A stretch of 64,000 nt of DNA from Beijerinckiaceae bacterium (lineage in GTDB: Bacteria > Pseudomonadota > Alphaproteobacteria > Rhizobiales > Beijerinckiaceae): assembly GCA_009773635.1 (NCBI GenBank), contig WSYC01000015.1, positions 47,869-111,868 on the forward strand, read 5' to 3'. Position 1 is the first letter of the stretch. The number at the start of each line of letters is the position of its first letter. Shown in pieces: positions 35,901-43,871 of this stretch. The notes below the pieces were generated by a model. It was given only the letters and a program-made list of their open reading frames with translations, ran no database searches and was not told the DNA's origin. A program made the translations under genes and the position numbers.

Positions 35901-37082
35901 TCATCCAGCGGCCAGCAATTCAGCTGCGAGAGTTCTGAGCGCATGCGCAGCAACCAGTGGCACCACGCCGTTGCCGCAAAGTCGAAGCCGGTCCACCCGG
36001 TGGGCCAGCCCATCAGCGCCTCTACGAACAGCGGGTTCAAGGTCCGGCGCATGTCGGAGGTATCGCGTCCAGCCATCGGCGTCGTCAGGACCTGGCGGCC
36101 AAGCAGGCCGTTCACTGGCGTGTTGGCCAGACTGGTCGCCCCGTCCTTGTGGTCGCGCGCCGTCGGCGTCATCCACATTCCCGCCGCATGGGTCAGATCG
36201 GCCGTCCGGCGGTTGCCCGCGCTCGGCTTGCAGCCGTCGTTCGCCATCGGCGTTGGCCAGTCCCGCGCCATCCGGTCCAGACCCTTCTCGTCGCGCCGCT
36301 CGCCACCTCGGCTGCGGAAGCTGTCGGTCTGCGGCGTCGGCCAGAGCGCTGCCGTCGTCGCAAGGTTCATCCCGTGCTGGCCCGCGTCCTGCGACGGCGT
36401 CGGCTTCGTCTGCCGGTTCTCGTTCGCGCTGGCCCTCGGCGTCGGCCAGAGCCGCAGCAATTCCGTCCGGTTCCCGCCACTCGACCGGGTCCCGGAGCAG
36501 GCGCGCGGGGTTGGCCAGTTCGTCTCCTTCGCGGACTGCGAGGATGAACAGCCGCTCGCGCTTGTGGGGCGCGCCGACTTCCGCCGCCGTGAAGAGGCCT
36601 GCCGCAAGGCGGTAGCCCATGCCGACCAGTCCTGTGGCGACTTCGGGGAAGCCGAGGCGGAGATGATGGGCGACATTCTCAAGAAAGACGAAGGGCGGCT
36701 CGATCTCAGCGATGATGCGGGCGACATGAGGCCAGAGGTGACGCGGATCGTCCGCGCCGCGGCGCTTGCCCGCGACGGAGAACGGCTGGCACGGATAGCC
36801 AGCAGAGAGGATATCCACCGTGCCACGCCATGGTTTGCCGTCGAAGCTGGCAACATCGTCCCAGACAGGCGCGCGATCCAGGGACGCATCTTCCATCCGC
36901 GCCACGATAATGGCTGCGGCGAAGGTTTCCCGTTCGACATGGCCCACAGCACGATATCCGGGTAGTGCGATGGTGAGCCCGAGGTCGAGTCCGCCCGCGC
37001 CGGAGCAGAGGGAGAGGCCGAAGAGGCACGCGTCTCCGGCTCCGGAACTATGTCCAGAGGGATGTAGAGCCAGGTCATCCAT
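35901..37082 (-). CDS. C5-cytosine DNA methyltransferase
   Basis: A 393-residue Dcm-type enzyme. Motif I is in GLSLCSGAGGLDLGL, motif IV with the catalytic Cys in LSAGYPCQPFSVAGKR (about residue 97), motif VI in FVFLENVAHH, motif VIII in APHKRERLFIL, and motif X in LCGNGVVPLVAAHAL near the C-terminus. The target-recognition region (about residues 210-350) is unusually rich in Ala/Asp/Arg and is also open in a second frame. No restriction partner is visible, so it probably protects phage DNA from host restriction. It starts one base after the stop of the ParB-methyltransferase gene. Confidence 0.85.
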   Translation of the reverse strand: MDDLALHPSGHSSGAGDACLFGLSLCSGAGGLDLGLTIALPGYRAVGHVERETFAAAIIVARMEDASLDRAPVWDDVASFDGKPWRGTVDILSAGYPCQPFSVAGKRRGADDPRHLWPHVARIIAEIEPPFVFLENVAHHLRLGFPEVATGLVGMGYRLAAGLFTAAEVGAPHKRERLFILAVREGDELANPARLLRDPVEWREPDGIAAALADAEGQREREPADEADAVAGRGPARDEPCDDGSALADAADRQLPQPRWRAARREGSGPDGAGLANADGERRLQAERGQPPDGRSDPCGGNVDDADGARPQGRGDQSGQHASERPAWPPGPDDADGWTRYLRHAPDLEPAVRRGADGLAHRVDRLRLCGNGVVPLVAAHALRTLAAELLAAG

Positions 37083-37083
37083 G

Positions 37084-38451
37084 TCACGCGGCAGATTTGC
37101 GCTTTCGCGCGGGTTCAGGATTGGCGTCGGCTTCGGATGTATCGGGCGGACTGCCAGCTCCGTCGCCCAGCCGTTCAGTTCTCACCTGCAAGAAAGTTCG
37201 TCCGTCGCCGTCGAGGATCGCCTCGCGTCGCGTGTCGGCCTGCCAGCGTTCGATGGCGACATCGACATAGGCCGGGCTGATTTCCATCGCGAAGACACGG
37301 CGGCCATTGGCTTCGCCTGCCATGATCTGCGATCCCGAACCGGAAAACGGCTCGTAGCAAAGTCCACCGCGCGCCACATGCTGGCGCATTGGGATCCCGA
37401 ACGCGTCGAGTGGTTTCGGCGTCGGGTGATCCGGCCGGTCGTTCTTGGCGAAGCTGGGCAGCGCCCAAGTCGAGGGCAGCGTTTCCTCGGCCACCTTCGG
37501 CGGGCGCTTGCCCTTAATCCAGCCCATGAAGCAGGGCTCGTGCTTCCAGAGGTAGTGCGACCGGGTCAGAACTCCGCGGTCTTTCACCCAGATGATCTGC
37601 TGATGGACGAACGCGCCCGCTTTCTCCCAGCAGGCCTCCAGCATCGCCTGGCGGCGGGAGGCATGCCAGCAATACCAGGCAGCGTCGTCGGCGATCGCCT
37701 CGGCAACGGCCGCCGCGATGAACCCGTCATAGAGTTCAGCTCCCTGGCTGCTGTCATCCCAAGTCACACCATAGGAAGGTGACCAGTCCTTGTTGCGGGT
37801 CGGATGGTTCGAGCCATCGTAATCGACGAGATAAGGCGGGTCGGTGGCGAACAGGATGGCTCGCTCGCCATTCATCAGGCGACGAACGTCGGTGGCGCTC
37901 GTGCTGTCGCCGCAGAGCAGCCGGTGATCGCCAAGCATCCACAGATCGCCGAGGCGAGAGGCCGGATTGCGGGGCGGTTCCGGGATTACGACAGGCGCGA
38001 CGCCCGCGCCGTCGGATGCCTCGGCGCCCGGTTCCAGCGCAAGCAGCCGGTCGAGTTCGCCATCGGAGAAGCCGATCAGCGACAGGTCGAATTCATCGGC
38101 GACGAGTTCCTGCAGTTCGCCGGAAAGCAGCGCTTCGTCCCATGCCCCGAGTTCGGTCAGCTTGTTGTCGGCGATGCGGTAGGCACGACGCTGCGCTTCG
38201 GTCAGATGATCCAGCACGATGACGGGCGCTTCGGTGAGGCCGAGCTGCGCGGCAGCCATGATCCGGCCATGGCCGGCTATGACCTCTCCGTCGCTCGACA
38301 CCAGCACCGGGACCGTCCAGCCGAACTCCGCCATGCTGGCGGAGATCCTGGCGACCTGGTCCGCGCCATGGGTCTTGGCGTTGCGCGCATAGGGGCGCAG
38401 GCGGTCGAGCGGCCAGGTCTCGATCGCTTCGGGGGCGAAGCTGAGGGTCAT
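37084..38451 (-). CDS. ParB-like / DNA methyltransferase fusion
   Basis: A 455-residue protein. The N-terminal 130 residues are a ParB/sulfiredoxin-type domain (PLDRLRPYARNAKTHGADQV, then VIAGHGRIMAAAQLGL). The C-terminal part is an N4/N6 methyltransferase: motif IV FATDPPYLVDYDG near residue 210, and the SAM-binding motif YEPFSGSGSQIMAGE near residue 385, that is, in beta-class order. The end is a basic tail. It is next to the cytosine methyltransferase and probably protects phage DNA or regulates packaging. ATG 38451 is chosen at the start of the ParB domain. Confidence 0.87.
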   Translation of the reverse strand: MTLSFAPEAIETWPLDRLRPYARNAKTHGADQVARISASMAEFGWTVPVLVSSDGEVIAGHGRIMAAAQLGLTEAPVIVLDHLTEAQRRAYRIADNKLTELGAWDEALLSGELQELVADEFDLSLIGFSDGELDRLLALEPGAEASDGAGVAPVVIPEPPRNPASRLGDLWMLGDHRLLCGDSTSATDVRRLMNGERAILFATDPPYLVDYDGSNHPTRNKDWSPSYGVTWDDSSQGAELYDGFIAAAVAEAIADDAAWYCWHASRRQAMLEACWEKAGAFVHQQIIWVKDRGVLTRSHYLWKHEPCFMGWIKGKRPPKVAEETLPSTWALPSFAKNDRPDHPTPKPLDAFGIPMRQHVARGGLCYEPFSGSGSQIMAGEANGRRVFAMEISPAYVDVAIERWQADTRREAILDGDGRTFLQVRTERLGDGAGSPPDTSEADANPEPARKRKSAA

Positions 38452-38571
38452 GATGTCCGGTGATGGCTGAGCGTGTCGTCGTCGATTGGCCGCTGGATGC
38501 CGGATGCCGAGCCGGACTCCGCGAAGGGTCCAGGCATGGCAGGCGTCATAAGGCAAAAAAGCTTGTGTTCG

Positions 38572-38829
38572 TCAGAACTTCCGAGCGGCCACGAAAGGCG
38601 CTGGACTCCGGGTGGCTTCCCAAAAAATCCGGCCTGTCGCTAGCGACGTTTCGCGCCGCGCCCTCCCGCATACGATAGTGGCCGGGAAGGAACCAAACTT
38701 GCTGGGCAGGTGGGGAAGGCGAAGCTCATTGAACGCGTCTGTCCCGAGAATAGCCCAAAATCTACCCTGAACCTGCATTTCTGTCCGCGCGAAAACTGTC
38801 CGACGGACACTTTGCTCGCCGCTACTCAC
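38572..38829 (-). CDS. Possible small coupled protein (doubtful)
   Basis: An 85-residue open frame starting at a GTG that overlaps the stop of the DUF6362 gene (GTGA), the same coupling seen elsewhere in this phage. The product has no recognisable family and its codon use is unremarkable. The 374-base interval 38452-38825 holds nothing else convincing, apart from a 13-base palindrome TGTCCG-A-CGGACA at 38797-38809 inside this frame. It could be chance. Confidence 0.3.
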   Translation of the reverse strand: MSSGEQSVRRTVFARTEMQVQGRFWAILGTDAFNELRLPHLPSKFGSFPATIVCGRARRETSLATGRIFWEATRSPAPFVAARKF

Positions 38830-39260
38830 CGCTGCGCCGCACCAGCCAGTTCGATCACCTTGCGCTTCGAGTAGCTGCGGTTGAGCCGCCGCCCGTTAAG
38901 CCGGAAAGCGATGACGCACAGCGCGTAGAGCCAGTGCTGGTGGGCAGCCGAACGCTGCAAGCCGACAGTCCAGCAGATCGTCTTCCAGCGCTCGCCGTGC
39001 GCTCGCAGCCAGATGATCTTGCCATCGACCGGATCCAGCCCGACGGTCCAGCTCAACGTCTCCTCCATCCGGCTGATGGCCGCAGGCGACGGAAGCACAC
39101 GCATCGGCTTCGGTTCCTGTTCGACCTTGTCGGCAAAGCCATGGATGATCTCGGGCCATGTGCTGAAGTATCCCTGACGCCGGGGTTCGGGCAGGCGCTT
39201 GAGCACGAAGGCTGCTTCGGCGAGACGTGCTTCGACAAGGCTTGGCGTCCAGTTGGTCAT
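38826..39260 (-). CDS. DUF6362 family protein
   Basis: A 144-residue helical protein of the DUF6362 type, common upstream of the methyltransferases in rhizobial phages. Pieces: LVEARLAEAAFVLKRLPEP, then GYFSTWPEIIHGFADK, and a C-terminal HTH-like region (KIIWLRAHGERWKTICWTVG) resembling sigma-70 region 4 or a DNA-binding helix pair. It may regulate late transcription. ATG 39260 overlaps the 65-residue gene upstream by 4 bases. Confidence 0.78.
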   Translation of the reverse strand: MTNWTPSLVEARLAEAAFVLKRLPEPRRQGYFSTWPEIIHGFADKVEQEPKPMRVLPSPAAISRMEETLSWTVGLDPVDGKIIWLRAHGERWKTICWTVGLQRSAAHQHWLYALCVIAFRLNGRRLNRSYSKRKVIELAGAAQR

Positions 39261-39454
39261 CGGCGCGCCTCCTTGGGTTGATTGCGATCGCCATAGAGCT
39301 TCTCGCCGAGTTGCCGGATCAGTTCACGTTCGGGCCAGGTCAGACGGGCATCGTCGATCGACACCGCAAGGACGCGCTGCTCGCGCCAGCCATCGCGCTT
39401 GACGTCATCAGGGCTGCGGCGTTGGCCGCCATATCCTCGTGGCGACCACCTCAC
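39257..39454 (-). CDS. Small hypothetical phage protein
   Basis: A 65-residue basic protein with a GTG start overlapping the stop of the RuvC-like gene (GTGA) and a TGA overlapping the next gene. Markers: RLTWPERELIRQLGEKLYG. Both overlaps argue that it is really translated. Function unknown. Confidence 0.65.
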   Translation of the reverse strand: MRWSPRGYGGQRRSPDDVKRDGWREQRVLAVSIDDARLTWPERELIRQLGEKLYGDRNQPKEARR

Positions 39455-39984
39455 AGCACACCTCCCCGGGTCTCCATCGCCCAGAGCAGGATGGCGATCG
39501 CATCGGCCTCGTTGTCGTCTACAGGCCGGAAGCCGCGCGCAGTGACGGCGGCGAGCACCGCGTGCTTGTCAGCGTTGCCCTTGCCGGTCGCAAAGCGCTT
39601 GATGGTGCCGACCGGAACGCCCTGATAGGCGACCTGCTCGCGCTCGCACCACGCAGTCAGTGTTGCCAGGAAGCCGCCGTAGAGATGGGCGGCATCCGTG
39701 CCGACATGCCGACGGACCTCCTCGAAGTAGATCGCGGCCAGGCCGTCATTGTTGTGGACGAGCGTGTCGAGCCAGCGCTGGAAGCGCAGATAGCGCATGC
39801 CGCCGCCATCATAGCGGCTGGGTCGGAATGAGACCGTGCCGCTCTGGATGATGCCGCCGATGAGGCTTGCCCAGCCGGTGGTGGTGCCGAGATCGAGGGC
39901 GAGGATGCTGGTGCCCGCAGATGCAGAGCCGATGGGTGCAGGTTGGCAGTCGGCGACAAGGACGGGGGATGGATGCATGCTCAT
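39451..39984 (-). CDS. RuvC-like Holliday-junction/flap nuclease
   Basis: A 177-residue RuvC/RNase-H-fold nuclease. The N-terminal catalytic Asp is in ILALDLGTTTGWASL (about residue 30), a Glu lies in AIYFEEVRRH (about residue 88), and the last Asp is in DDNEADAIAILLWAM near the C-terminus. It would resolve branched DNA before packaging. ATG 39984 has AGGA 9 bases upstream. Confidence 0.82.
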   Translation of the reverse strand: MSMHPSPVLVADCQPAPIGSASAGTSILALDLGTTTGWASLIGGIIQSGTVSFRPSRYDGGGMRYLRFQRWLDTLVHNNDGLAAIYFEEVRRHVGTDAAHLYGGFLATLTAWCEREQVAYQGVPVGTIKRFATGKGNADKHAVLAAVTARGFRPVDDNEADAIAILLWAMETRGGVL

Positions 39985-40065
39985 GCTGGTTGATCCTGTT
40001 CGAGTGTTGTTGGGGATGAGAGATTTGCCGCACGCCACGCGCGCGCAGCACCTGGGGGTGGAGTT

Positions 40066-40111
40066 GGGAGACCCCGCCTGCGGCGGTCTCCCCCACCCCT
40101 GAAGGGGGTGG
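40066..40111. repeat. Two adjacent strong hairpins at the edge of the repeat array
   Basis: Stem GGGAGACC / GGTCTCCC (40066-40092) with inner CCGC / GCGG, followed by CCACCCC / GGGGTGG (40093-40111). They separate the RuvC-like gene from the repeat array and may end transcription of the primase-helicase gene or form part of an origin. Confidence 0.55.
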
Positions 40112-40167
40112 CTTTGCCCCCTAAACTTGCTGGCCACGCCAAGTCATTGACGTGGATGAGGAAATTC

Positions 40168-40354
40168 CAGTTTCGGGAGTTTCGGCCAGCACTCGCCGCC
40201 CAATCTGATTGCAGCGCAGCCGATCTGGGGGGTGCGCAATTCCGAAGGGGCAGTTTGGGCACCGCGCCCAATCTGGTCTCGACGGGGTTGAGCGCAGTTT
40301 GGCGCGGGGATGACGGAGCAGTTTCGGAACCGCACCCCATCTGGTGCAATCTGG
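40168..40354. repeat. Direct-repeat array CARTYTSG (possible iterons/origin)
   Basis: At least ten near-copies of the 8-mer CARTYTSG, all in the same orientation, start at 40168, 40177, 40201, 40221, 40251, 40269, 40295, 40319, 40337 and 40347, with a weaker one at 40238. The 409-base interval 39985-40393 has no convincing gene. It lies next to the primase-helicase gene, where phage origins are often found. Confidence 0.55.
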
Positions 40355-40393
40355 CTGGAGCGCAGGCCTGCGCGAGGAGTGACGCGAGCGCGA

Positions 40394-42682
40394 TCATGAC
40401 GGTTCGCCCTCCGGATAGACCCAGACATGCGGGTTCTCGACCTCGAGCAACGCGCCGGTCTGGGGCGATTTGTAATGGGTCGGCAGGACCGCGATGGTGG
40501 CCTGCGAGACCTCGCCGGTTTCGGGATCGACCGCTTCGCCGTCGGTCGGGATGGCCATCGCTTCGACGCACAGAAACCCGAAACGGGACCGGGATGGGCC
40601 GAAGCCATAGGGCGCGCCATCACGCACGAATTTCACGAAGCCCTTGGTAGCAAGCACGTTCAGGCGGTCCCGGATCGTGTCCTTGCCGCCAAGCCCGCCG
40701 CGGTTCTCGAACGCCTCCGCGAACTGGTTGATGGTGTAGAGTCGACCGTCCAACGCTTCGTCGAGAAGAATGCCGAGGATGACATCGTGCTTGCGCACGC
40801 GCTCGGCATCGAGCCGTTCGCCCAGCGATTTGCGCACCAGCCGCTCGCCCGAACGGTCGACTTCCACCCAGCGTCCGTCGGTCTTGTCGATGATCTTCGG
40901 CTCGATGCCCGGGCCGTTGCGCAGCTCGAAATGCAGCATCCGCTCCGGACGTTCTTCGTCCGGCCGGTGCATGATGATGCCGGAGGTATAGAAGCTGCGC
41001 AGGCTTCCAGCGCCCGAGAGCGCCATGAAAGGATCCTCGGCCAGCTGCTTCTTCGTGATCTTGCGGGTGTGGTGGCAGAGGATCAGGCCGGCGTCCGGCG
41101 CCACCGAATCCCTGAACACCTCGACACGTTCTTGCAGGAAGAACAGCATCGCCGTGTTGTCATTCTCGCCGCCGCCATCAGGGCCGCCATCGAAGAGGTT
41201 GCGGATCGGATCGACGCAGAGGATGTCGGGCGCGCCATGGCCGTAATGCGCCCGGGCGGCGGCAACGGCGCGCGAAACACCGCCCGCATCGAGCAGCATT
41301 CGGACCTTCGGGGTCGCGACCAGATTGTTGCGGGCGGCAGAGAGTAGCGCCGGGTCGAGCCGGATGCCCTGAAGCCGCTCGCGCAGATAGTGGTACTGTA
41401 TCTCGGCCTGCAGATAGAAGATCCGCAACGGGCGGCACGGCGCGAAGCCGAGGAACGGGATGCCGGCCGCCATGTGCACCAACAGGCTGATCAGGAAGTC
41501 GCTCTTGCCGACTTTGGGCGCGCCGCCGAGGACCAGCATTCCACCTGGCGTGAGCACGCGCGGGCCGATGATGTCGTCCGGCATCGGGCTGCTGTCGTCG
41601 AGGAGCGTGCCGAGGGTGAAGGCTGGCAATAGCGACATCGGCGGAACCGCCAGACGTTCGAGCGGCGGACCGTGACGTTCCTCATGGAGGCGCCAAAGGC
41701 GCTGCGCCTCCGTCGCGAGCCGTTCCAGAGGCCAGCTCGGACGCAGCATCGCAGCGTTGTACTGGCAAATCGCCTCCCAGGCATCGTCACGGCTCATACG
41801 CCCCTCATGGGCCAGCCGGATGAAATGGCCGATGGCAGCGCTCGCACCCTGAAACCTGGTCCATGCGTCTTCGCTGCCTTCCCGAACCGGCGTTGTCAGA
41901 ACATCGGCAATGGACGGTTTCGAGGTGGCTGGTCCTGGTTCCGATCCGACGCCGACGAGAGGCGGCATTGCGTCGACCTGTTCCGCGAAATCTCGTAGGT
42001 CCACCTCGACATGCGAGTTGTAGCGACGGATGGTGACGAGCCGCTTGAAGCCGCCCTTGTGATAAATGGATCCCGCCATACGGATCGGTTGGTGCGCCGA
42101 ACGAAAATGCGTGTCGCCACCAACCTTGATTGCGATGTCGCCGCGCAACCGGCACAGCAGAGTGATGTCCTCGGCTTCGGCGGGCTCGTTCAAGCGCCAC
42201 CAGACATGTAGCTTGTCGAGACCGTCCGGCGTGCGGCCACCGCTTTCGACGATCAGGGTCGGCTCGCCCAGATGCCGGATCAAGTGGTCGAGTTTGGCCG
42301 CGATGTCGCCGGCATCGAGATCGACGAGCATCGTTTGCATCTGGCGTACGTCGACGGACTTGGCCTTGCCGCTCTCGGCTACCGTTCCCGGCACCACATA
42401 GAAGGCAGCACCTTCGCGCGCCGCCCAACCTGCGAAAGCAATCGCCTTCTCCAGCAGGTTTGCGTCGGCTTCGATCCAGGCATTGTGCGGGCGGCCGTCG
42501 ATCCCCTGGCCCTTGTCGATGAAGCCCCGCAGCGGCACCCAGCCGTCGCAATAGCCGAAGACGACATCGAGAAAGACGGCGATCTGCTCACGATCCGGCT
42601 CGACGTCGAACGGATCGACCTGTGGCGTCGCATCGTTGAAGTCGCGCCAGGCATCGAGGGAAACGACGTTGTGATCGCTCAT
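40394..42682 (-). CDS. Primase-helicase (RepB-primase plus RecA/RepA-like ATPase)
   Basis: A 762-residue replication protein. The N-terminal third is a RepB/AEP-primase-like domain (MLVDLDAGDIAAKLDHLIRH, then GLDKLHVWWRLNEPAE and a later HFRSAHQPIRMAGS). The middle carries Walker A in LVLGGAPKVGKSDFLISLLV (about residue 390) and Walker B-type ILCVDPIRNLFDGG (about residue 485), as in RepA-type helicases. The C-terminus contains a helical, winged-helix-like part. ATG 42682 overlaps the nuclease stop by 4 bases (ATGA). Confidence 0.82.
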   Translation of the reverse strand: MSDHNVVSLDAWRDFNDATPQVDPFDVEPDREQIAVFLDVVFGYCDGWVPLRGFIDKGQGIDGRPHNAWIEADANLLEKAIAFAGWAAREGAAFYVVPGTVAESGKAKSVDVRQMQTMLVDLDAGDIAAKLDHLIRHLGEPTLIVESGGRTPDGLDKLHVWWRLNEPAEAEDITLLCRLRGDIAIKVGGDTHFRSAHQPIRMAGSIYHKGGFKRLVTIRRYNSHVEVDLRDFAEQVDAMPPLVGVGSEPGPATSKPSIADVLTTPVREGSEDAWTRFQGASAAIGHFIRLAHEGRMSRDDAWEAICQYNAAMLRPSWPLERLATEAQRLWRLHEERHGPPLERLAVPPMSLLPAFTLGTLLDDSSPMPDDIIGPRVLTPGGMLVLGGAPKVGKSDFLISLLVHMAAGIPFLGFAPCRPLRIFYLQAEIQYHYLRERLQGIRLDPALLSAARNNLVATPKVRMLLDAGGVSRAVAAARAHYGHGAPDILCVDPIRNLFDGGPDGGGENDNTAMLFFLQERVEVFRDSVAPDAGLILCHHTRKITKKQLAEDPFMALSGAGSLRSFYTSGIIMHRPDEERPERMLHFELRNGPGIEPKIIDKTDGRWVEVDRSGERLVRKSLGERLDAERVRKHDVILGILLDEALDGRLYTINQFAEAFENRGGLGGKDTIRDRLNVLATKGFVKFVRDGAPYGFGPSRSRFGFLCVEAMAIPTDGEAVDPETGEVSQATIAVLPTHYKSPQTGALLEVENPHVWVYPEGEPS

Positions 42683-43446
42683 GCCGGCAGGCCCCAGCAG
42701 CGCTGGCCCCAGGGGCACATCCTGCATTCATGAAAGTCGCGGGTGGTCGCGATCCGGGGCAGCAATTCGCCCGCATCCGTCGCCTGAAGGATCCGGACTG
42801 CGCGATCACTCATCCGTTGGGCAAGAGCTGCATCGAAGGCCACGAGCTCGTGGTGCAGTTCGGCCGTGTCCTTGTTGATGGCGGTGAACAGCGCTGGATT
42901 GGAACAGATGCCGGAGACGCTGGCTTCCATGTACGCTTGGTAGAGGGCGATCTGCGCCGCGTAGACCGGCTTGGCGATGACGACACCCTTGGCAACAGTC
43001 TCCCGCCAGTTCCTGGCGTTCATGGTCTTGCATTCCCAAAGCGCGGGAACGGCAAGGCCCAACTGGCCGGGGGCTGCCGCGATGATCCCGTCGACATGAC
43101 CGCGAACACGGCCACCAGCGATTGAGAAGCCGAACTGCTCCCCGTCCGCGCGATTGCCCTTGCGGGTGTAGAGATCGAAGCCCGCACCACGGAGCCAGCG
43201 GACGGCCAGATCTTCAAGCGCATGTCCGATCTCGAAGATCCGCAGCGTCTGGCCGTCGAAGTCGGAGCCTTCGTCCTTCGGCGCACCGGCGAACTCGAAC
43301 TGCAACGCGCGCTCGCAAGGCTGCCCGAGCCGCGATCCACCCAGATAGGTCCGGGGCGGCGTCACGGCGCGCGCGGCATCGAGGCTGTCGTCGATCAGCC
43401 CGTTGATATGTCCGGCGATCAGAGAGCGGTGATTGAAGTCCAGCAT
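42679..43446 (-). CDS. PD-(D/E)XK nuclease with Fe-S-type Cys cluster (Cas4/AddB-like)
   Basis: A 255-residue nuclease. Core residues: GHVDGII (motif with Asp), WECKTMN (Glu and Lys of the PD-(D/E)XK core), and a later YAAQIALYQAYM (QxxxY). The Cys ligands are GQPCERALQFE near residue 43 and the C-terminal CRMCPWGQRCWG, which fits a 4Fe-4S cluster as in Cas4-type exonucleases. It would make 3' tails for the Sak4-like recombinase. Confidence 0.82.
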   Translation of the reverse strand: MLDFNHRSLIAGHINGLIDDSLDAARAVTPPRTYLGGSRLGQPCERALQFEFAGAPKDEGSDFDGQTLRIFEIGHALEDLAVRWLRGAGFDLYTRKGNRADGEQFGFSIAGGRVRGHVDGIIAAAPGQLGLAVPALWECKTMNARNWRETVAKGVVIAKPVYAAQIALYQAYMEASVSGICSNPALFTAINKDTAELHHELVAFDAALAQRMSDRAVRILQATDAGELLPRIATTRDFHECRMCPWGQRCWGLPA

Positions 43447-43859
43447 CAGAACGGAACCTCCGCATCCTCGCGCGTTCCCGCTGAGCCTTGGGCGATGCCA
43501 CGCATTGCATCCCGAAATCCGCCGATGGCGACTTCGATCAGGGTTTGAACCTGAGCTTCCGAGAGCTCGGCGAGCCGGGTCTGCCAGCCGATCTCCTCCA
43601 TGATCTCGGCAATCGGCTTCATGCTGGCGCGGATGGCCGCCTTTTCCTGTTCGGTTAGGTCAACCATGGCCCAACGCTCCCGCGTTAAGCGTGTCCAGAA
43701 GCCTTGGCAGGCGATCGAGCAGAACCAGACCGAGGGGCGCGGCTGCTTCGATCGCACCGGGTCGAACCAGCCAAAGCCACGGGTCGGACAGCGGCAAACG
43801 GCGCAGAGCGTCCCACGCGGATGCCAGAGGCGCAGACGGTCCGAGGATGTCATGTTCAT
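43446..43859 (-). CDS. DUF6511-type zinc-finger phage protein
   Basis: A 137-residue protein. The N-terminal half has paired Cys (LCAVCRCPTRG and FCSIACQGFW) that fit a small zinc ribbon, the rest is helical (EQEKAAIRASMKPIAEIMEE). The stop shares one base with the nuclease start. Function unknown; located in the replication module. Confidence 0.72.
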   Translation of the reverse strand: MNMTSSDRLRLWHPRGTLCAVCRCPTRGFGWFDPVRSKQPRPSVWFCSIACQGFWTRLTRERWAMVDLTEQEKAAIRASMKPIAEIMEEIGWQTRLAELSEAQVQTLIEVAIGGFRDAMRGIAQGSAGTREDAEVPF

Positions 43860-43871
43860 GGGGGCGCTCCA

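Noticed and set aside
35943..36965. A + strand frame of 340 codons opposite the cytosine methyltransferase
   Set aside because: Arg/Ser-rich composition typical of shadow frames, no ribosome site, no family resemblance.
40108..40650. A + strand frame of 180 codons over the repeat array
   Set aside because: It runs into the antisense of the primase-helicase gene and its composition follows the repeats; I kept the region as non-coding, with some doubt about its first 90 codons.
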